Positions 1 to 8,017 of a stretch of DNA of 64,000 nt are shown here, piece after piece. How positions within the stretch are numbered: position 1 is the stretch's first letter; every line of letters begins with the position of its first letter. This DNA is from JBJMQS01 sp045802605 (GTDB taxonomy: Bacteria; Planctomycetota; Planctomycetia; Gemmatales; Gemmataceae). Location: the NCBI GenBank assembly GCA_045802605.1, contig JBJMQS010000057.1, positions 124,001 to 188,000 of the forward strand, read 5' to 3'. Position numbers and translations under genes: made by a program. The notes beneath the pieces are model-generated. The model worked only from the letters and a program-made list of their open reading frames with translations. It did not search any database and was not told the origin of the DNA.

Positions 1-1388
1 GCCAAGAACATCGTAATCGGCGTGCCATCCTTGGATGGATATTCCACCTGCTTTACTTCGAATGCATCGAAGTCAATGTCGGCATTGATGCCTGCCCACA
101 ACGCGGTTTTTCCGGACGTGAGATCAACCCGATAAGCACGCGGTGGGACCACGAATGAGTGAAAACCAAAGAACAATTCCCGGCCATCTTGTTCCGCGGC
201 CAAACCCGTGACACTGCCTAGCGTGGGCAGGGCGACGTCACGCATTGACTTGCCATGATGATCATAAAGGCGCAGCCGCGATGAGGCCTTCTGCATGGAC
301 ATGACCGCGAGCGTGTCTTTTGCGATGGCGAACTGCTCAAGCACGTCAGGACCTTCAGGAATGATCTCATTCCATTCCTTGCGGTCCAGCTTCGTCGGAT
401 CGACACGGTACATCTTGTAACGAGGTGCATCCTGGTTGGTGCGCACAAAAATGGCGTCGTCGGCGGCTTCCACGTGGAAGATGGCCGAGATACCTTCCGC
501 TAATGTCTTGAACTCGAGTTTTTCGCGCGTCGTATCCGCGATATAGACCTCGGTCTTTGCCCAACCTTGTTGCTGGGTCACAGTCAGCCAGTGGCCATTT
601 GGCGAAAGAGATAGATTGGGCCAATCTTCCTTCGGGCGGCCTTCACCGAAGATCAGCGGGTCACTGGCGGGGTCGGACCCCAATTTGTGCAGATACGTAC
701 GCCGGTGATAGGTTTCCTCACCTTTGGGAACTGAGTTCGGCGCGGGATATCGAGTGTAATAGAAGCCATCGGACTTTGGGAACCAAGCGAGCGAACAAGC
801 TCGACAACGATCGATAACATCGGGTAAGTCTTTGCCTGTCGCTACGTCGCGAACGCGCAGCGTAGACATTTCGTTGCCGCTCGCCGACAGGCCGTAGGCC
901 AGCAGCTTGCCGTCATCGCTCGGGAAATACCAATCTAGTGCCACGGTGCCATCGGCCGATAGGGCGTTGACGTCGAGGAGAGCTCGGTCGCTGCCGTTCA
1001 CTCCGTCGCGGACATAAAGAACTGGTTGATTCTGTTTTCCTTCGCGACGGGTGTAAAAGTACTTTCCCTTCGCGGGCTTAGGGGCCGACAGCGTACCGAT
1101 TTCAAGCAACTGATCGAGTCGTGTTCGCAGCTTGTCGCGGCCTGGAAACTGATCCAAAATAATGCGCGTCAGGTTGTTTTGCTTCTCGGTCCAATCTTTG
1201 ACTTCCGACGAGTTGCTATCCTCAAGCCAGCGGTAAGGATCAGGAACGGATTGGCCGTGCAGTTGCTCGGAGATCGATTCCGATCGTGTGGCCGGATAGT
1301 TAGGGCGAGTTGAGTCCACTCCAAAAATCCCGATGGGAAGGGCTACGGTGGCGATGACTGCCAACACTATGCCAACTCGCCGGTACAT
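1..1388 (-). CDS. Prolyl oligopeptidase (S9A-like), 5' part only
   Basis: Partial gene; its 3' end lies left of the window. The ATG at 1388 opens a signal-peptide-like N-terminus (MYRRVGIVLAVIATVALPIG) and about 460 residues can be read. The segment QLHGQSVPDPYRWLED near residue 45 is the hallmark start of S9 prolyl oligopeptidases. It is followed by propeller-type text such as YFYTRREGKQNQPVLYVRDG and FYYTRYPAPNSVPKGEE. Only the beta-propeller that gates the active site is inside the window; the catalytic Ser, Asp and His would lie outside, so activity cannot be judged. With the signal peptide it is probably a periplasmic or exported serine peptidase acting on short proline-containing peptides. 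It is divergent from the M24 peptidase gene, with 64 bp between the starts. Confidence 0.9.
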   Translation of the reverse strand, partial: MYRRVGIVLAVIATVALPIGIFGVDSTRPNYPATRSESISEQLHGQSVPDPYRWLEDSNSSEVKDWTEKQNNLTRIILDQFPGRDKLRTRLDQLLEIGTLSAPKPAKGKYFYTRREGKQNQPVLYVRDGVNGSDRALLDVNALSADGTVALDWYFPSDDGKLLAYGLSASGNEMSTLRVRDVATGKDLPDVIDRCRACSLAWFPKSDGFYYTRYPAPNSVPKGEETYHRRTYLHKLGSDPASDPLIFGEGRPKEDWPNLSLSPNGHWLTVTQQQGWAKTEVYIADTTREKLEFKTLAEGISAIFHVEAADDAIFVRTNQDAPRYKMYRVDPTKLDRKEWNEIIPEGPDVLEQFAIAKDTLAVMSMQKASSRLRLYDHHGKSMRDVALPTLGSVTGLAAEQDGRELFFGFHSFVVPPRAYRVDLTSGKTALWAGINADIDFDAFEVKQVEYPSKDGTPITMFL

Positions 1389-1452
1389 TTCCGTGTCCTC
1401 AGATGTTCGTAGAGTGATTGCGGTGCGTTTCCAGTCCGTTTGAGGGCGACCG

Positions 1453-2631
1453 ATGGACGTTGCGTCAATCCAGGGTGCGATCCGCGAACAAGGCCTTGAT
1501 GGTTGGTTGTTGTACGACTTTCGCGGTTTGAATGTCCTCGCCCGTCGTGTACTTGCGATTTCCGCGGACAGGTTTCTGTCGCGGCGATGGTTCTATTTTA
1601 TTCCCGCAAGTGGGGAACCACGAAAGCTGGTTCACAAAATTGAGCCGGCTGCCCTGGATCACATTCCTGGCGGTGTCACGGCCTATTCAAGGTGGCAGGA
1701 ATTGGAAGCCGGCGTCGGCAAGGTCATCAGCGGCGCCAAGCGCATTGCCATGGAATACGTGCCGCGAAATGCCAATCCATATGTCTCGCGGGTGGACGCT
1801 GGCACAATTGAACTCGTGCGCTCGTTTGGCGTCGAAATTGTGCCGTCCGGGGACCTCGTGCAGCAATTTGAAGCGACGTGGGACGATGAACAGTGGGCAA
1901 TGCACCAGGAAGCCGCGAAGCACACGCGAGCTGCCTACGACGTCGTATTCGGCTTCATTGCTGATCGAATTCGTAGCTCCGGGTCCGTGCACGAACTGGA
2001 AGTCCAGGAAAAGATCCTGCAACATTTCCGCGACAACAAGATGACGTGGGACCATCCGCCGATCGTCGGCGTGGGACCGCACAGTGGCGACCCCCATTAC
2101 GAACCACAGCCTGGCGACGCGGGCAAGATCGGTCCCAATCAATTCGTGTTGGTTGATCTCTGGGGCAAGCTCGATCGGCCGCGAGCCGTCGTCAGCGATC
2201 TGACGCAGTGCGGTTTTACCGGGCGTGACATCCCCGGCAAATTCGTTGAGATCTTCAGTATCGTTGCTCAAGCCCGCGATGCCGCGATCAACCGTGTGCG
2301 CGTCGCCTTCGCAAAGGGCGAAGACCTCCGGGGCTGGCACGTGGATCGAGCCTGCCGCGACGTCATCGACAAAGCCGGCTATGGCGAGTACTTCACCCAT
2401 CGAACAGGGCACTCGATAGGGGAGGACACCCACGGCAATGGCGCGAACATGGATGATCTCGAAACCCATGACGAGCGACGTGTCTTGCCGCGAACATGTT
2501 TTTCGGTCGAGCCAGGAATTTACTTGCCGGAGTTTGGCGTGCGGAGCGAAGTGAATGTTTTTGTGGACAAGAACCGGCAGGTCCACGTCACCGGCGGCGA
2601 GCCTCAGACGGAGCTAACTCGGATCGTTTGA
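1453..2631 (+). CDS. M24 family metallopeptidase (Xaa-Pro aminopeptidase-like)
   Basis: 392 residues with the two-domain layout of creatinase/prolidase-type M24 proteins: an N-terminal domain (about 1-150) and a C-terminal pita-bread metallopeptidase fold. All five expected metal ligands are readable in order: Asp in FVLVDLWGK, Asp in VVSDLTQCGF, His in HRTGHSIGED, Glu in FSVEPGIYL and Glu in GVRSEVNVFV. That predicts a dinuclear metal site and an active enzyme removing residues next to proline, or a related amidinohydrolase. There is no signal peptide, so it is probably cytoplasmic. It is divergent from a prolyl oligopeptidase gene, so two proline-related peptidases share one intergenic region; co-regulation is possible but unproven. 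The start is the first ATG after the divergent gap. Confidence 0.9.
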   Translation: MDVASIQGAIREQGLDGWLLYDFRGLNVLARRVLAISADRFLSRRWFYFIPASGEPRKLVHKIEPAALDHIPGGVTAYSRWQELEAGVGKVISGAKRIAMEYVPRNANPYVSRVDAGTIELVRSFGVEIVPSGDLVQQFEATWDDEQWAMHQEAAKHTRAAYDVVFGFIADRIRSSGSVHELEVQEKILQHFRDNKMTWDHPPIVGVGPHSGDPHYEPQPGDAGKIGPNQFVLVDLWGKLDRPRAVVSDLTQCGFTGRDIPGKFVEIFSIVAQARDAAINRVRVAFAKGEDLRGWHVDRACRDVIDKAGYGEYFTHRTGHSIGEDTHGNGANMDDLETHDERRVLPRTCFSVEPGIYLPEFGVRSEVNVFVDKNRQVHVTGGEPQTELTRIV

Positions 2632-2651
2632 GTACGGATTGAGATTCGACC

Positions 2652-2738
2652 CAATTAAACATAACGGGCATTATCGGACGTTCCACCCAGCGGCGTTCTG
2701 TGAGGCCAACGTCCGATAATGAACCTTATGTTTAATTG
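2652..2738. repeat. Imperfect palindromic repeat, 31-bp arms
   Basis: The arms 2652-2682 and 2708-2738 are reverse complements with 3 mismatches, all clustered in a 5-base interior block, and enclose a 25-base loop. The outer 13 bp (ending ACATAA / TTATGT) and inner 13 bp (ATTATCGGACGTT) match perfectly. It lies between the M24 peptidase stop and the SRPBCC gene. No T-run follows it on either side, so a simple terminator is unlikely. The two conserved blocks around a variable core suggest a dispersed repeat or small non-autonomous element. Confidence 0.7.
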
Positions 2739-2787
2739 CGGAAAAGCTTTGATTTCAGGCGTTCCGACCTAATTTGCGGTAATCCTT

Positions 2788-3345
2788 ATGCCGGCGTCGC
2801 GGAGACCATCTATGGGCGTTCTCGGCTGGTCGATGACGGTCCTCGGTTTGATCGCCGGCCTCCTAAGCGTGATGACAATTTTCGGCCTGTTCATTCCGCG
2901 CGACCATGTGGCGAGTCGCGAGTTGACACTCCATCAACACGCCGATGAAGTTTGGCGCGTGCTTCGCGACGCACCAAACTGGCCGAGCTGGTGGAAGATT
3001 CTCCAAAAGGTGGAACCCCTTCCCGACCGCGATGGCAAGCCGGCCCATCAACTTCACTTCGCTGACGGTCGCAACAAGTTTGATTTGGTTGTTCGTTCGG
3101 CGCGGGAGCCGGCCGAGTTGGTAACCGAGATCGACGATGCGAGGAAGATGTTTCAGGGAACATGGACTTACGTTCTTACGCCGAGCAAGGATGGTTGCAC
3201 CGTCCGGCTCACGGAAAATGGCTCGGTGCCGAATCCATTAATTCGGGTCATGGCACGCTTAATGATGAATCAGGCGATGTACATTGAAAGCAATCTAACG
3301 GCCCTTGCCGTGCATTTCGGCGAGGAGTCCGTCCTTCGACCTTAG
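2788..3345 (+). CDS. Membrane-anchored SRPBCC (polyketide cyclase/START-like) protein
   Basis: 185 residues. Residues 9-32 form one hydrophobic segment (GVLGWSMTVLGLIAGLLSVMT), followed by a SRPBCC-type domain: RELTLHQHADEVWRVLRDAPNWPSWW is the usual first strand and helix of this ligand-binding fold (compare Polyketide_cyc2), and the C-terminal helix carries RVMARLMMNQAMYIESNLTAL. The protein is probably membrane-tethered and binds a hydrophobic ligand; the ligand is unknown. An in-frame ATG at 2812 would keep the membrane segment and is a possible alternative start. It ends 10 bp before the chosen start of the oxidoreductase gene, so the two are probably cotranscribed. Confidence 0.75.
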   Translation: MPASRRPSMGVLGWSMTVLGLIAGLLSVMTIFGLFIPRDHVASRELTLHQHADEVWRVLRDAPNWPSWWKILQKVEPLPDRDGKPAHQLHFADGRNKFDLVVRSAREPAELVTEIDDARKMFQGTWTYVLTPSKDGCTVRLTENGSVPNPLIRVMARLMMNQAMYIESNLTALAVHFGEESVLRP

Positions 3346-3355
3346 GCGAATCGTG

Positions 3356-4615
3356 ATGGCCGAACTGCCAAAACTCCGTGTCGGGATGGTTGGCGCAGGG
3401 ATGATTTTCGAGGAAACTTACCTGCCGCTTTTGTTCCGCCTCCAACGTGAACCACTTTTTGACTCGCAGACCGGTCCCGTCCATGTCCAGTTGGCTGCCA
3501 TCGGGACGCGCACCGGAGCGCGGGCGGCGCGTCACATCTCCAAGTTCGCTAGTTCGCCGCTTAACTTATTCGGCGCCGACTCGATTCTGCGCCTACTCGC
3601 CAACGTGGACGTCGTTTGCATTGCCACTCCGGACCATCGGCATTTCGAAGTTGCCGAAGAAGCAATCTCGGCGGGCAAGCATGTGTTAATCGAAAAGCCG
3701 AGTGTCTTAAGCCTCAGCCAGTTAGATGTTTTAACGGACTTGGCGGAGCGCAACAAAGTGCTGGCCAAAGTCGTCTACCACAAATTGTTCGACCCCGATC
3801 ATATGAAGCTGCGCACATATGTGGCCAACCACGTTTTGCGGCACGTCAATAATGGGTTTTGCTCGCTATTGGAACCCAAGGCGATTAGCCACGAACAATT
3901 TTCGGAGTGGATTTCCGGACGCAACCCAGCGACCTATGTCGCCGTGCACTATCTGAAGCTGATCGATTTCACTTTTGGGCCAACCTGGAAACTCGCGCGC
4001 ATCGCAGCGACGGGACAACGCGGTCAGGTGGGGCCAAGCGATGGCCCAACTTGGGACGCTGTGCAACTGCGAGTAACTTACGCATACGAAGACGGTCGCG
4101 AGGCGACGTTTGATATTCACACTGACTGGGTGACGCCGGACAACTACCCCGGCTCCGTCGAGCAAGAAGTACAATTTCGCTTTGACAACGGAGTATGGAA
4201 CAGCCACGGCCGAAAGCGTGGGGTTGAGTGCGTTGTTGAAGATCAACTCTCTCCGCCAGTTCGTTTAACTCCCAACAATCACTACAGTGCTTCTGTGCTG
4301 GAGCCTTGGGATGTTCGGGGCCACCGGGGTTATGGGCTAGAAGCGGTTGAGCGTTTCTTTTCCGAGGTGGCTTACGTTGAATTTGGAGGTGCTGCTACTA
4401 GCCGACATGAACGCCGACGTGAGATGAGCCAATTGATCCATAACGACTTGTCGGCGGATCGCAATGTCGTCGCGGCCGTCATGGCCTGCGAAGCCATCCT
4501 TCAGGACCAGTTAGTGGGCTTTCCGGGCTCGATGGTTGTAAATCGACCCGATGGCGTGGTTTTGCTGCGAGCGGGAAACCCCGCAGAGGTATCACTTTAT
4601 CCGCACCCCGTCTAA
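3356..4615 (+). CDS. Gfo/Idh/MocA family NAD(P)-dependent oxidoreductase
   Basis: 419 residues from the ATG at 3356; an upstream in-frame start at 3305 would overlap the preceding gene and adds sequence ahead of the Rossmann strand. The N-terminus LRVGMVGAGMIFEE carries the GxGxxG-type dinucleotide site. VVCIATPDHRHFEVAEEA and HVLIEKPSVLS carry the family EKP motif, near residue 117. The C-terminal half is the alpha/beta substrate domain. Members oxidise or reduce sugars, inositols and related compounds; the substrate here cannot be named. The gene follows the SRPBCC gene closely and precedes the metal permease operon by about 80 bp. A role in polysaccharide or sugar metabolism is the default inference. 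Confidence 0.85.
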   Translation: MAELPKLRVGMVGAGMIFEETYLPLLFRLQREPLFDSQTGPVHVQLAAIGTRTGARAARHISKFASSPLNLFGADSILRLLANVDVVCIATPDHRHFEVAEEAISAGKHVLIEKPSVLSLSQLDVLTDLAERNKVLAKVVYHKLFDPDHMKLRTYVANHVLRHVNNGFCSLLEPKAISHEQFSEWISGRNPATYVAVHYLKLIDFTFGPTWKLARIAATGQRGQVGPSDGPTWDAVQLRVTYAYEDGREATFDIHTDWVTPDNYPGSVEQEVQFRFDNGVWNSHGRKRGVECVVEDQLSPPVRLTPNNHYSASVLEPWDVRGHRGYGLEAVERFFSEVAYVEFGGAATSRHERRREMSQLIHNDLSADRNVVAAVMACEAILQDQLVGFPGSMVVNRPDGVVLLRAGNPAEVSLYPHPV

Positions 4616-4693
4616 TGCGCCGGCCTTGAACCCTGATATCACTAATTCCGTAAAGTACCTGTACGCGCCGCAGAAATTCTGGAGTTTCTGAGA

Positions 4694-5653
4694 ATGTCGG
4701 CTGACTCGCTGAGTGACATCATTCCCCGACTCGCGAGTAAATTCCCCGCGGACTGGTGGCTGGCCTTTCCGCCCAATCTCACCGCATTGATTGCCATCGT
4801 TTTGGTCAGCGTAATCTGCGGGTCGATCGGTTCGCTTGTCGTCAGCAACCGAATGGCTTTTTTCAGTGACGCGTTGGCCCATTGTGCCTTTGCCGGCGTC
4901 ACGCTCGGCATGCTCATGTCGCTCGCCAGTTTCCGATCTGGCTCCGAGGCGTGGGTCGTCCCGACTTTCATGGTGGCGTTTGGAATGCTGGTAGGATTGG
5001 CAATTGCCTATGTCCGCGAGAAGACGTCGCTCGCCAGCGACACAGTCATCGGCGTATTTTTCGCTTTCGCTGTCGGCTTGGGCGCTATGCTGCTCAATAC
5101 CTTGCGCCGCAGCAGTTACATGGACCCCGAGAAGTTTCTCTTCGGAAGCCTTTATTCCATAGAGCAACGTGACCTTTGGATTCTGGTCGGGCTCGTCTTA
5201 GTTCTCGCGATCGTGTTGCTCCGTTCTTATAACTCGATCGTTTTAGGTAGCTTCAACGCTAGCTTGGCCCGATCGCGCGGCGTGCGCGTGCGTTTCTGGA
5301 ATTACATGTTTATCCTTTTGCTCGCTCTCATTGTGAATCTCTGTTTGAAGGCTGTGGGCGCACTTTTGATTAATTCATTATTGGTAGTACCGGCAGCCAC
5401 CGCGGCTAACTTAGGCCGTAGTATCAGAGCGATGTTTTGGTGGGCCATCAGCGTCGGACTTGCCGCCGGAATTGTGGGAGTATGGATGAGCTTCCGAGTC
5501 CAAATTCCAGTGCCGCATGGCGACCCAATCGATCTGATTCCTTCCGGAACAATCGTCGAACTGTGCGTCGCTGCATTTCTCGCCTCGTTGATCGTCCGGA
5601 TCCGTCGCGATCGACGGATCTCGCAAGTGATCGCCAACCCCGTAACGGCTTAA
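4694..5653 (+). CDS. Metal ABC transporter permease (ABC-3 family, ZnuB/TroCD-like)
   Basis: 319 residues, integral membrane, about eight hydrophobic segments. SNRMAFFSDALAHCAFAGVTLG matches the conserved loop of ABC-3 permeases (R..fx.dalSHaalpGvalg), and SLARSRGVRVRFWNYMF matches the cytoplasmic coupling segment (A.s.Gv). The usual role is the membrane channel of a Zn2+, Mn2+ or Fe2+ importer. No ATPase or substrate-binding protein gene is adjacent, so those subunits must be encoded elsewhere if the system works. It is the first gene of a compact operon: the next start lies 16 bp after the stop and is preceded by a CCAGGAG ribosome site. The neighbours also point to divalent metal handling. 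Confidence 0.88.
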   Translation: MSADSLSDIIPRLASKFPADWWLAFPPNLTALIAIVLVSVICGSIGSLVVSNRMAFFSDALAHCAFAGVTLGMLMSLASFRSGSEAWVVPTFMVAFGMLVGLAIAYVREKTSLASDTVIGVFFAFAVGLGAMLLNTLRRSSYMDPEKFLFGSLYSIEQRDLWILVGLVLVLAIVLLRSYNSIVLGSFNASLARSRGVRVRFWNYMFILLLALIVNLCLKAVGALLINSLLVVPAATAANLGRSIRAMFWWAISVGLAAGIVGVWMSFRVQIPVPHGDPIDLIPSGTIVELCVAAFLASLIVRIRRDRRISQVIANPVTA

Positions 5654-5668
5654 CAACCAGGAGCCATC

Positions 5669-6631
5669 TTGGAAGGACAAGTCCGCGACCTCATCATCCG
5701 ATTTGCTTCAATCTTTTACGAGGCACTGCCCTTCATCATCCTCGGCTCGGTCATATCCGGGATTTTGGAGCATCTAGTACCGCAGCAGCTCATCACGCGC
5801 ATCGTCCCCCGGTTTCGGCCCGCCGCGATCGCTTTGTCGTGCCTGTTGGGACTGATCTTTCCCATGTGTGAATGCGGCATTGTGCCCGTCATGCGGAGGC
5901 TCTTGCGAAAAGGTTTGCCACTGAGTTGCTGCGTCGCCTACATGATGGCGGGTCCCGTCATTAATCCGGTAGTGCTCTTTAGCACCTTCGTTGCATTTCG
6001 AGCGTTCCCCGGCGGATGGTGGATCATTGGATTGCGCGCAGGGCTCGCCTTTGTCGTGGCGTTCATCACCGCCATCATCGTTGATTGGCAGTTTGCTCGA
6101 TATGGCTATGACTTACTGGTTCCTAGTGCCCGTCCCGATGTAAAAGACGACGATCACGTCCATGAATCTCCACGAACCATTAGCGGCAAACTCTCCGCGA
6201 TTTCGGAAACTGCTTTGGGCGACTTCGTGGATATCACGGTATTTCTCACCCTCGGAGCAGTACTCTCGGCTCTTTGCCGAATGTACTTTTCAGGCAACGA
6301 CATCGAGTACTTTGGAGCAAACTTTCCCATTGCCAGCATCCTGGCAATGATGGGATTGGCCATTGTGCTTTGCCTCTGTAGCGAGGCTGATGCTTTCGTA
6401 GCTGCAAGCTTCACAACTTTGCCCGTCGCGCCAAAAATCGCCTTTTTGGTGCTTGGGCCGATGCTGGATTTCAAACTCTATTTGCTCTTTACGCGGGTCT
6501 TTCGCCAACGGGTGATCTGGACGATCATCACAAGCGTGGTCATCCAGACATTCATTTATTCGCTTGCGGTACACTACCTATTGCCAGCGTTTCCGCCCGA
6601 GGCGAGCGTCGTGCCGCCGTTAGGTAAGTAG
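5669..6631 (+). CDS. Predicted permease, COG0701/DUF318 family (YcgR-like)
   Basis: 320 residues with many hydrophobic segments. The TTG start at 5669 follows a good Shine-Dalgarno sequence (CAGGAG, 5 bases upstream). Diagnostic features are MCECGIVPVMRRLLRKGLPL with its CxCG motif and AYMMAGPVINPVVLFST, the AGPxxNP motif, both typical of the family first half; the second half repeats the architecture with SEADAFVAASF and LGPMLDFKL. In Bacillus the relative YcgR is encoded next to YcgQ, as here. The transport substrate of the family is not settled; metal ions are suspected. It sits between an ABC-3 metal permease and a His-rich YcgQ-like protein, supporting a metal role. Confidence 0.85.
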   Translation: MEGQVRDLIIRFASIFYEALPFIILGSVISGILEHLVPQQLITRIVPRFRPAAIALSCLLGLIFPMCECGIVPVMRRLLRKGLPLSCCVAYMMAGPVINPVVLFSTFVAFRAFPGGWWIIGLRAGLAFVVAFITAIIVDWQFARYGYDLLVPSARPDVKDDDHVHESPRTISGKLSAISETALGDFVDITVFLTLGAVLSALCRMYFSGNDIEYFGANFPIASILAMMGLAIVLCLCSEADAFVAASFTTLPVAPKIAFLVLGPMLDFKLYLLFTRVFRQRVIWTIITSVVIQTFIYSLAVHYLLPAFPPEASVVPPLGK

Positions 6632-6641
6632 GAGAACTCCC

Positions 6642-7481
6642 TTGGCACACAGTCACGCGAAGGATTCCAGCGGCTATTTTCTCGAACAGCTTTGCACGGT
6701 CGGTGCGTGCGGTGCGCTTGGCGTCGTCGCCGTGTTGATGTGGCAGCAAGACCGGCTGAGCTCCATCTTGGCTCCCACCTTTTTCGGCGCAGTTCTCTAC
6801 GGCGGGATCGGCCTGTTGGCTCTCGTCGTCATTCGCGCGATCAGTCTTTGGCTGGAAGCCGGCCGAGTTGCTAAGAAGCAACATGAACATCATCATGAAC
6901 ATGAGCACACGCACGACGACGATTGTGATCACGCCGGTGAATGTGATCACGACCACGTACACGAGTGGACGCCCGCCAAATACTCGGTGCTGTTGCTGCC
7001 TGTCGTATTGTTCTCACTCGGGCTGCCCCACCAAGGCTTCAGCACTGAGGGCATTGATCGAATGTTGGGAAGGGTCACATTGGAGGGAGACAATGAGACT
7101 GTGGCCGCCAAGGCGGGCACTGTGTTGGGCTTCCGTGAACTTGCGGATGCGGCTTATTCACCTGCGTCGCGAAATTTCCTGGAAGGAAAAACTGGCCAGC
7201 TCCAAGGGATGTTCATGCGGCTTGGCAGCGACCGCGAATTCACGCTTTTCAGAATTAAGATGCGCTGTTGCGCTGCTGATGCCGTCCCCGTGCAAGTTCG
7301 GATCATTTCCCCGGCGAGCATCACGAATATTCCCGATCGCCAATGGGTCGAGGTGAAGGGCCGGATTCAATTCCGCAAGGTTCGCGGACTTGAGAAGTAC
7401 ATTCCCGTGTTGATGCTCGATTCTCCGACTGATGTCACGAAGATGGACAATCCCCCCGAAAACGAATTCGACGTGCAATGA
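6642..7481 (+). CDS. YcgQ/TIGR03943-like permease subunit with His-rich loop
   Basis: 279 residues, TTG start at 6642, with GGAG just after the preceding stop serving as ribosome site. Two N-terminal membrane segments (about 20-35 and 45-68) are followed by a remarkable cytoplasmic or periplasmic loop at residues 81-107 holding 11 His, several Asp and two Cys (KKQHEHHHEHEHTHDDDC then GECDHDHVHEW), then a third membrane segment and a soluble C-terminal beta domain with FRIKMRCCAADAVPVQVRI and WVEVKGRI. The C-terminal domain pattern matches the DUF1980/YcgQ partner of COG0701 permeases. The loop is an obvious candidate for binding Zn2+, Ni2+, Co2+ or Cu. The stop codon overlaps the next start (ATGA), so translation is probably coupled. 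Confidence 0.8.
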   Translation: MAHSHAKDSSGYFLEQLCTVGACGALGVVAVLMWQQDRLSSILAPTFFGAVLYGGIGLLALVVIRAISLWLEAGRVAKKQHEHHHEHEHTHDDDCDHAGECDHDHVHEWTPAKYSVLLLPVVLFSLGLPHQGFSTEGIDRMLGRVTLEGDNETVAAKAGTVLGFRELADAAYSPASRNFLEGKTGQLQGMFMRLGSDREFTLFRIKMRCCAADAVPVQVRIISPASITNIPDRQWVEVKGRIQFRKVRGLEKYIPVLMLDSPTDVTKMDNPPENEFDVQ

Positions 7482-8017
7482 TGTCGGGTCCGGAACTAGT
7501 ATTCGCCGCCGGCAAATTCGCGGCCCGGGCCCACCAGGGCCAAATGCGTAAAGACGGTGAAACGCCTTACGTCGCTCACCCATTCCGTGTCTGCATGACG
7601 GTGACGCTTGTGTTCGACGTGCACGAGCCCGAGATCTTGGCCGCCGCCCTGCTCCACGACACGATCGAAGATACCACCACCGATTTCGATGACATCGTCG
7701 AGAAATTTGGGCCGCGGGTTGCAAGCTATGTGCAGGCCATGACCAAAGACAAGCGCCTGCCTGACGCCGAACGTGAGGAACAATACCTCCAGCAACTGAT
7801 GGCGGGCGGGTGGCCGGTACACATCCTCAAGTTGGCAGATATTTACGACAATTTGTCTGACTTCGATGGCATATCTGCAGAGAAACGCCAGCGCAGCATC
7901 GGCCGCGCAACATATTATCTCGAAAATATGAAAACAGGGCTAACGAAGGAATCGAATCGGGCGTTCGAGTTGGTGCGGCAACGGTTGGATAACGTCGCTG
8001 CGGTCATCGCACATTGA
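7478..8017 (+). CDS. Small HD-domain (p)ppGpp hydrolase-like protein (MESH1/SAH type)
   Basis: 179 residues comprising a single RelA/SpoT-type HD hydrolase domain, with no synthetase or TGS domain. Expected metal and catalytic residues are present: His19 in RAHQGQMRKDGETPY, His34 in YVAHPFRV, His60-Asp61 with Glu64-Asp65 in LLHDTIEDT, and the late Asp in KLADIYDNL. Small hydrolases of this kind degrade ppGpp or, for MESH1, NADPH in an Mn-dependent reaction; which applies here is open. The ATG at 7478 overlaps the YcgQ-like stop by 4 bases, so it belongs to the metal-permease operon. The 3' end overlaps the convergent hydrolase-like gene by 14 bp. Confidence 0.8.
   Translation: MMSGPELVFAAGKFAARAHQGQMRKDGETPYVAHPFRVCMTVTLVFDVHEPEILAAALLHDTIEDTTTDFDDIVEKFGPRVASYVQAMTKDKRLPDAEREEQYLQQLMAGGWPVHILKLADIYDNLSDFDGISAEKRQRSIGRATYYLENMKTGLTKESNRAFELVRQRLDNVAAVIAH

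Noticed and set aside
2652..2738. Integron attC site
   Set aside because: The palindrome suggested it, but the expected RYYYAAC and GTTRRRY core sites are not present at the arm ends, and no integrase gene is nearby.
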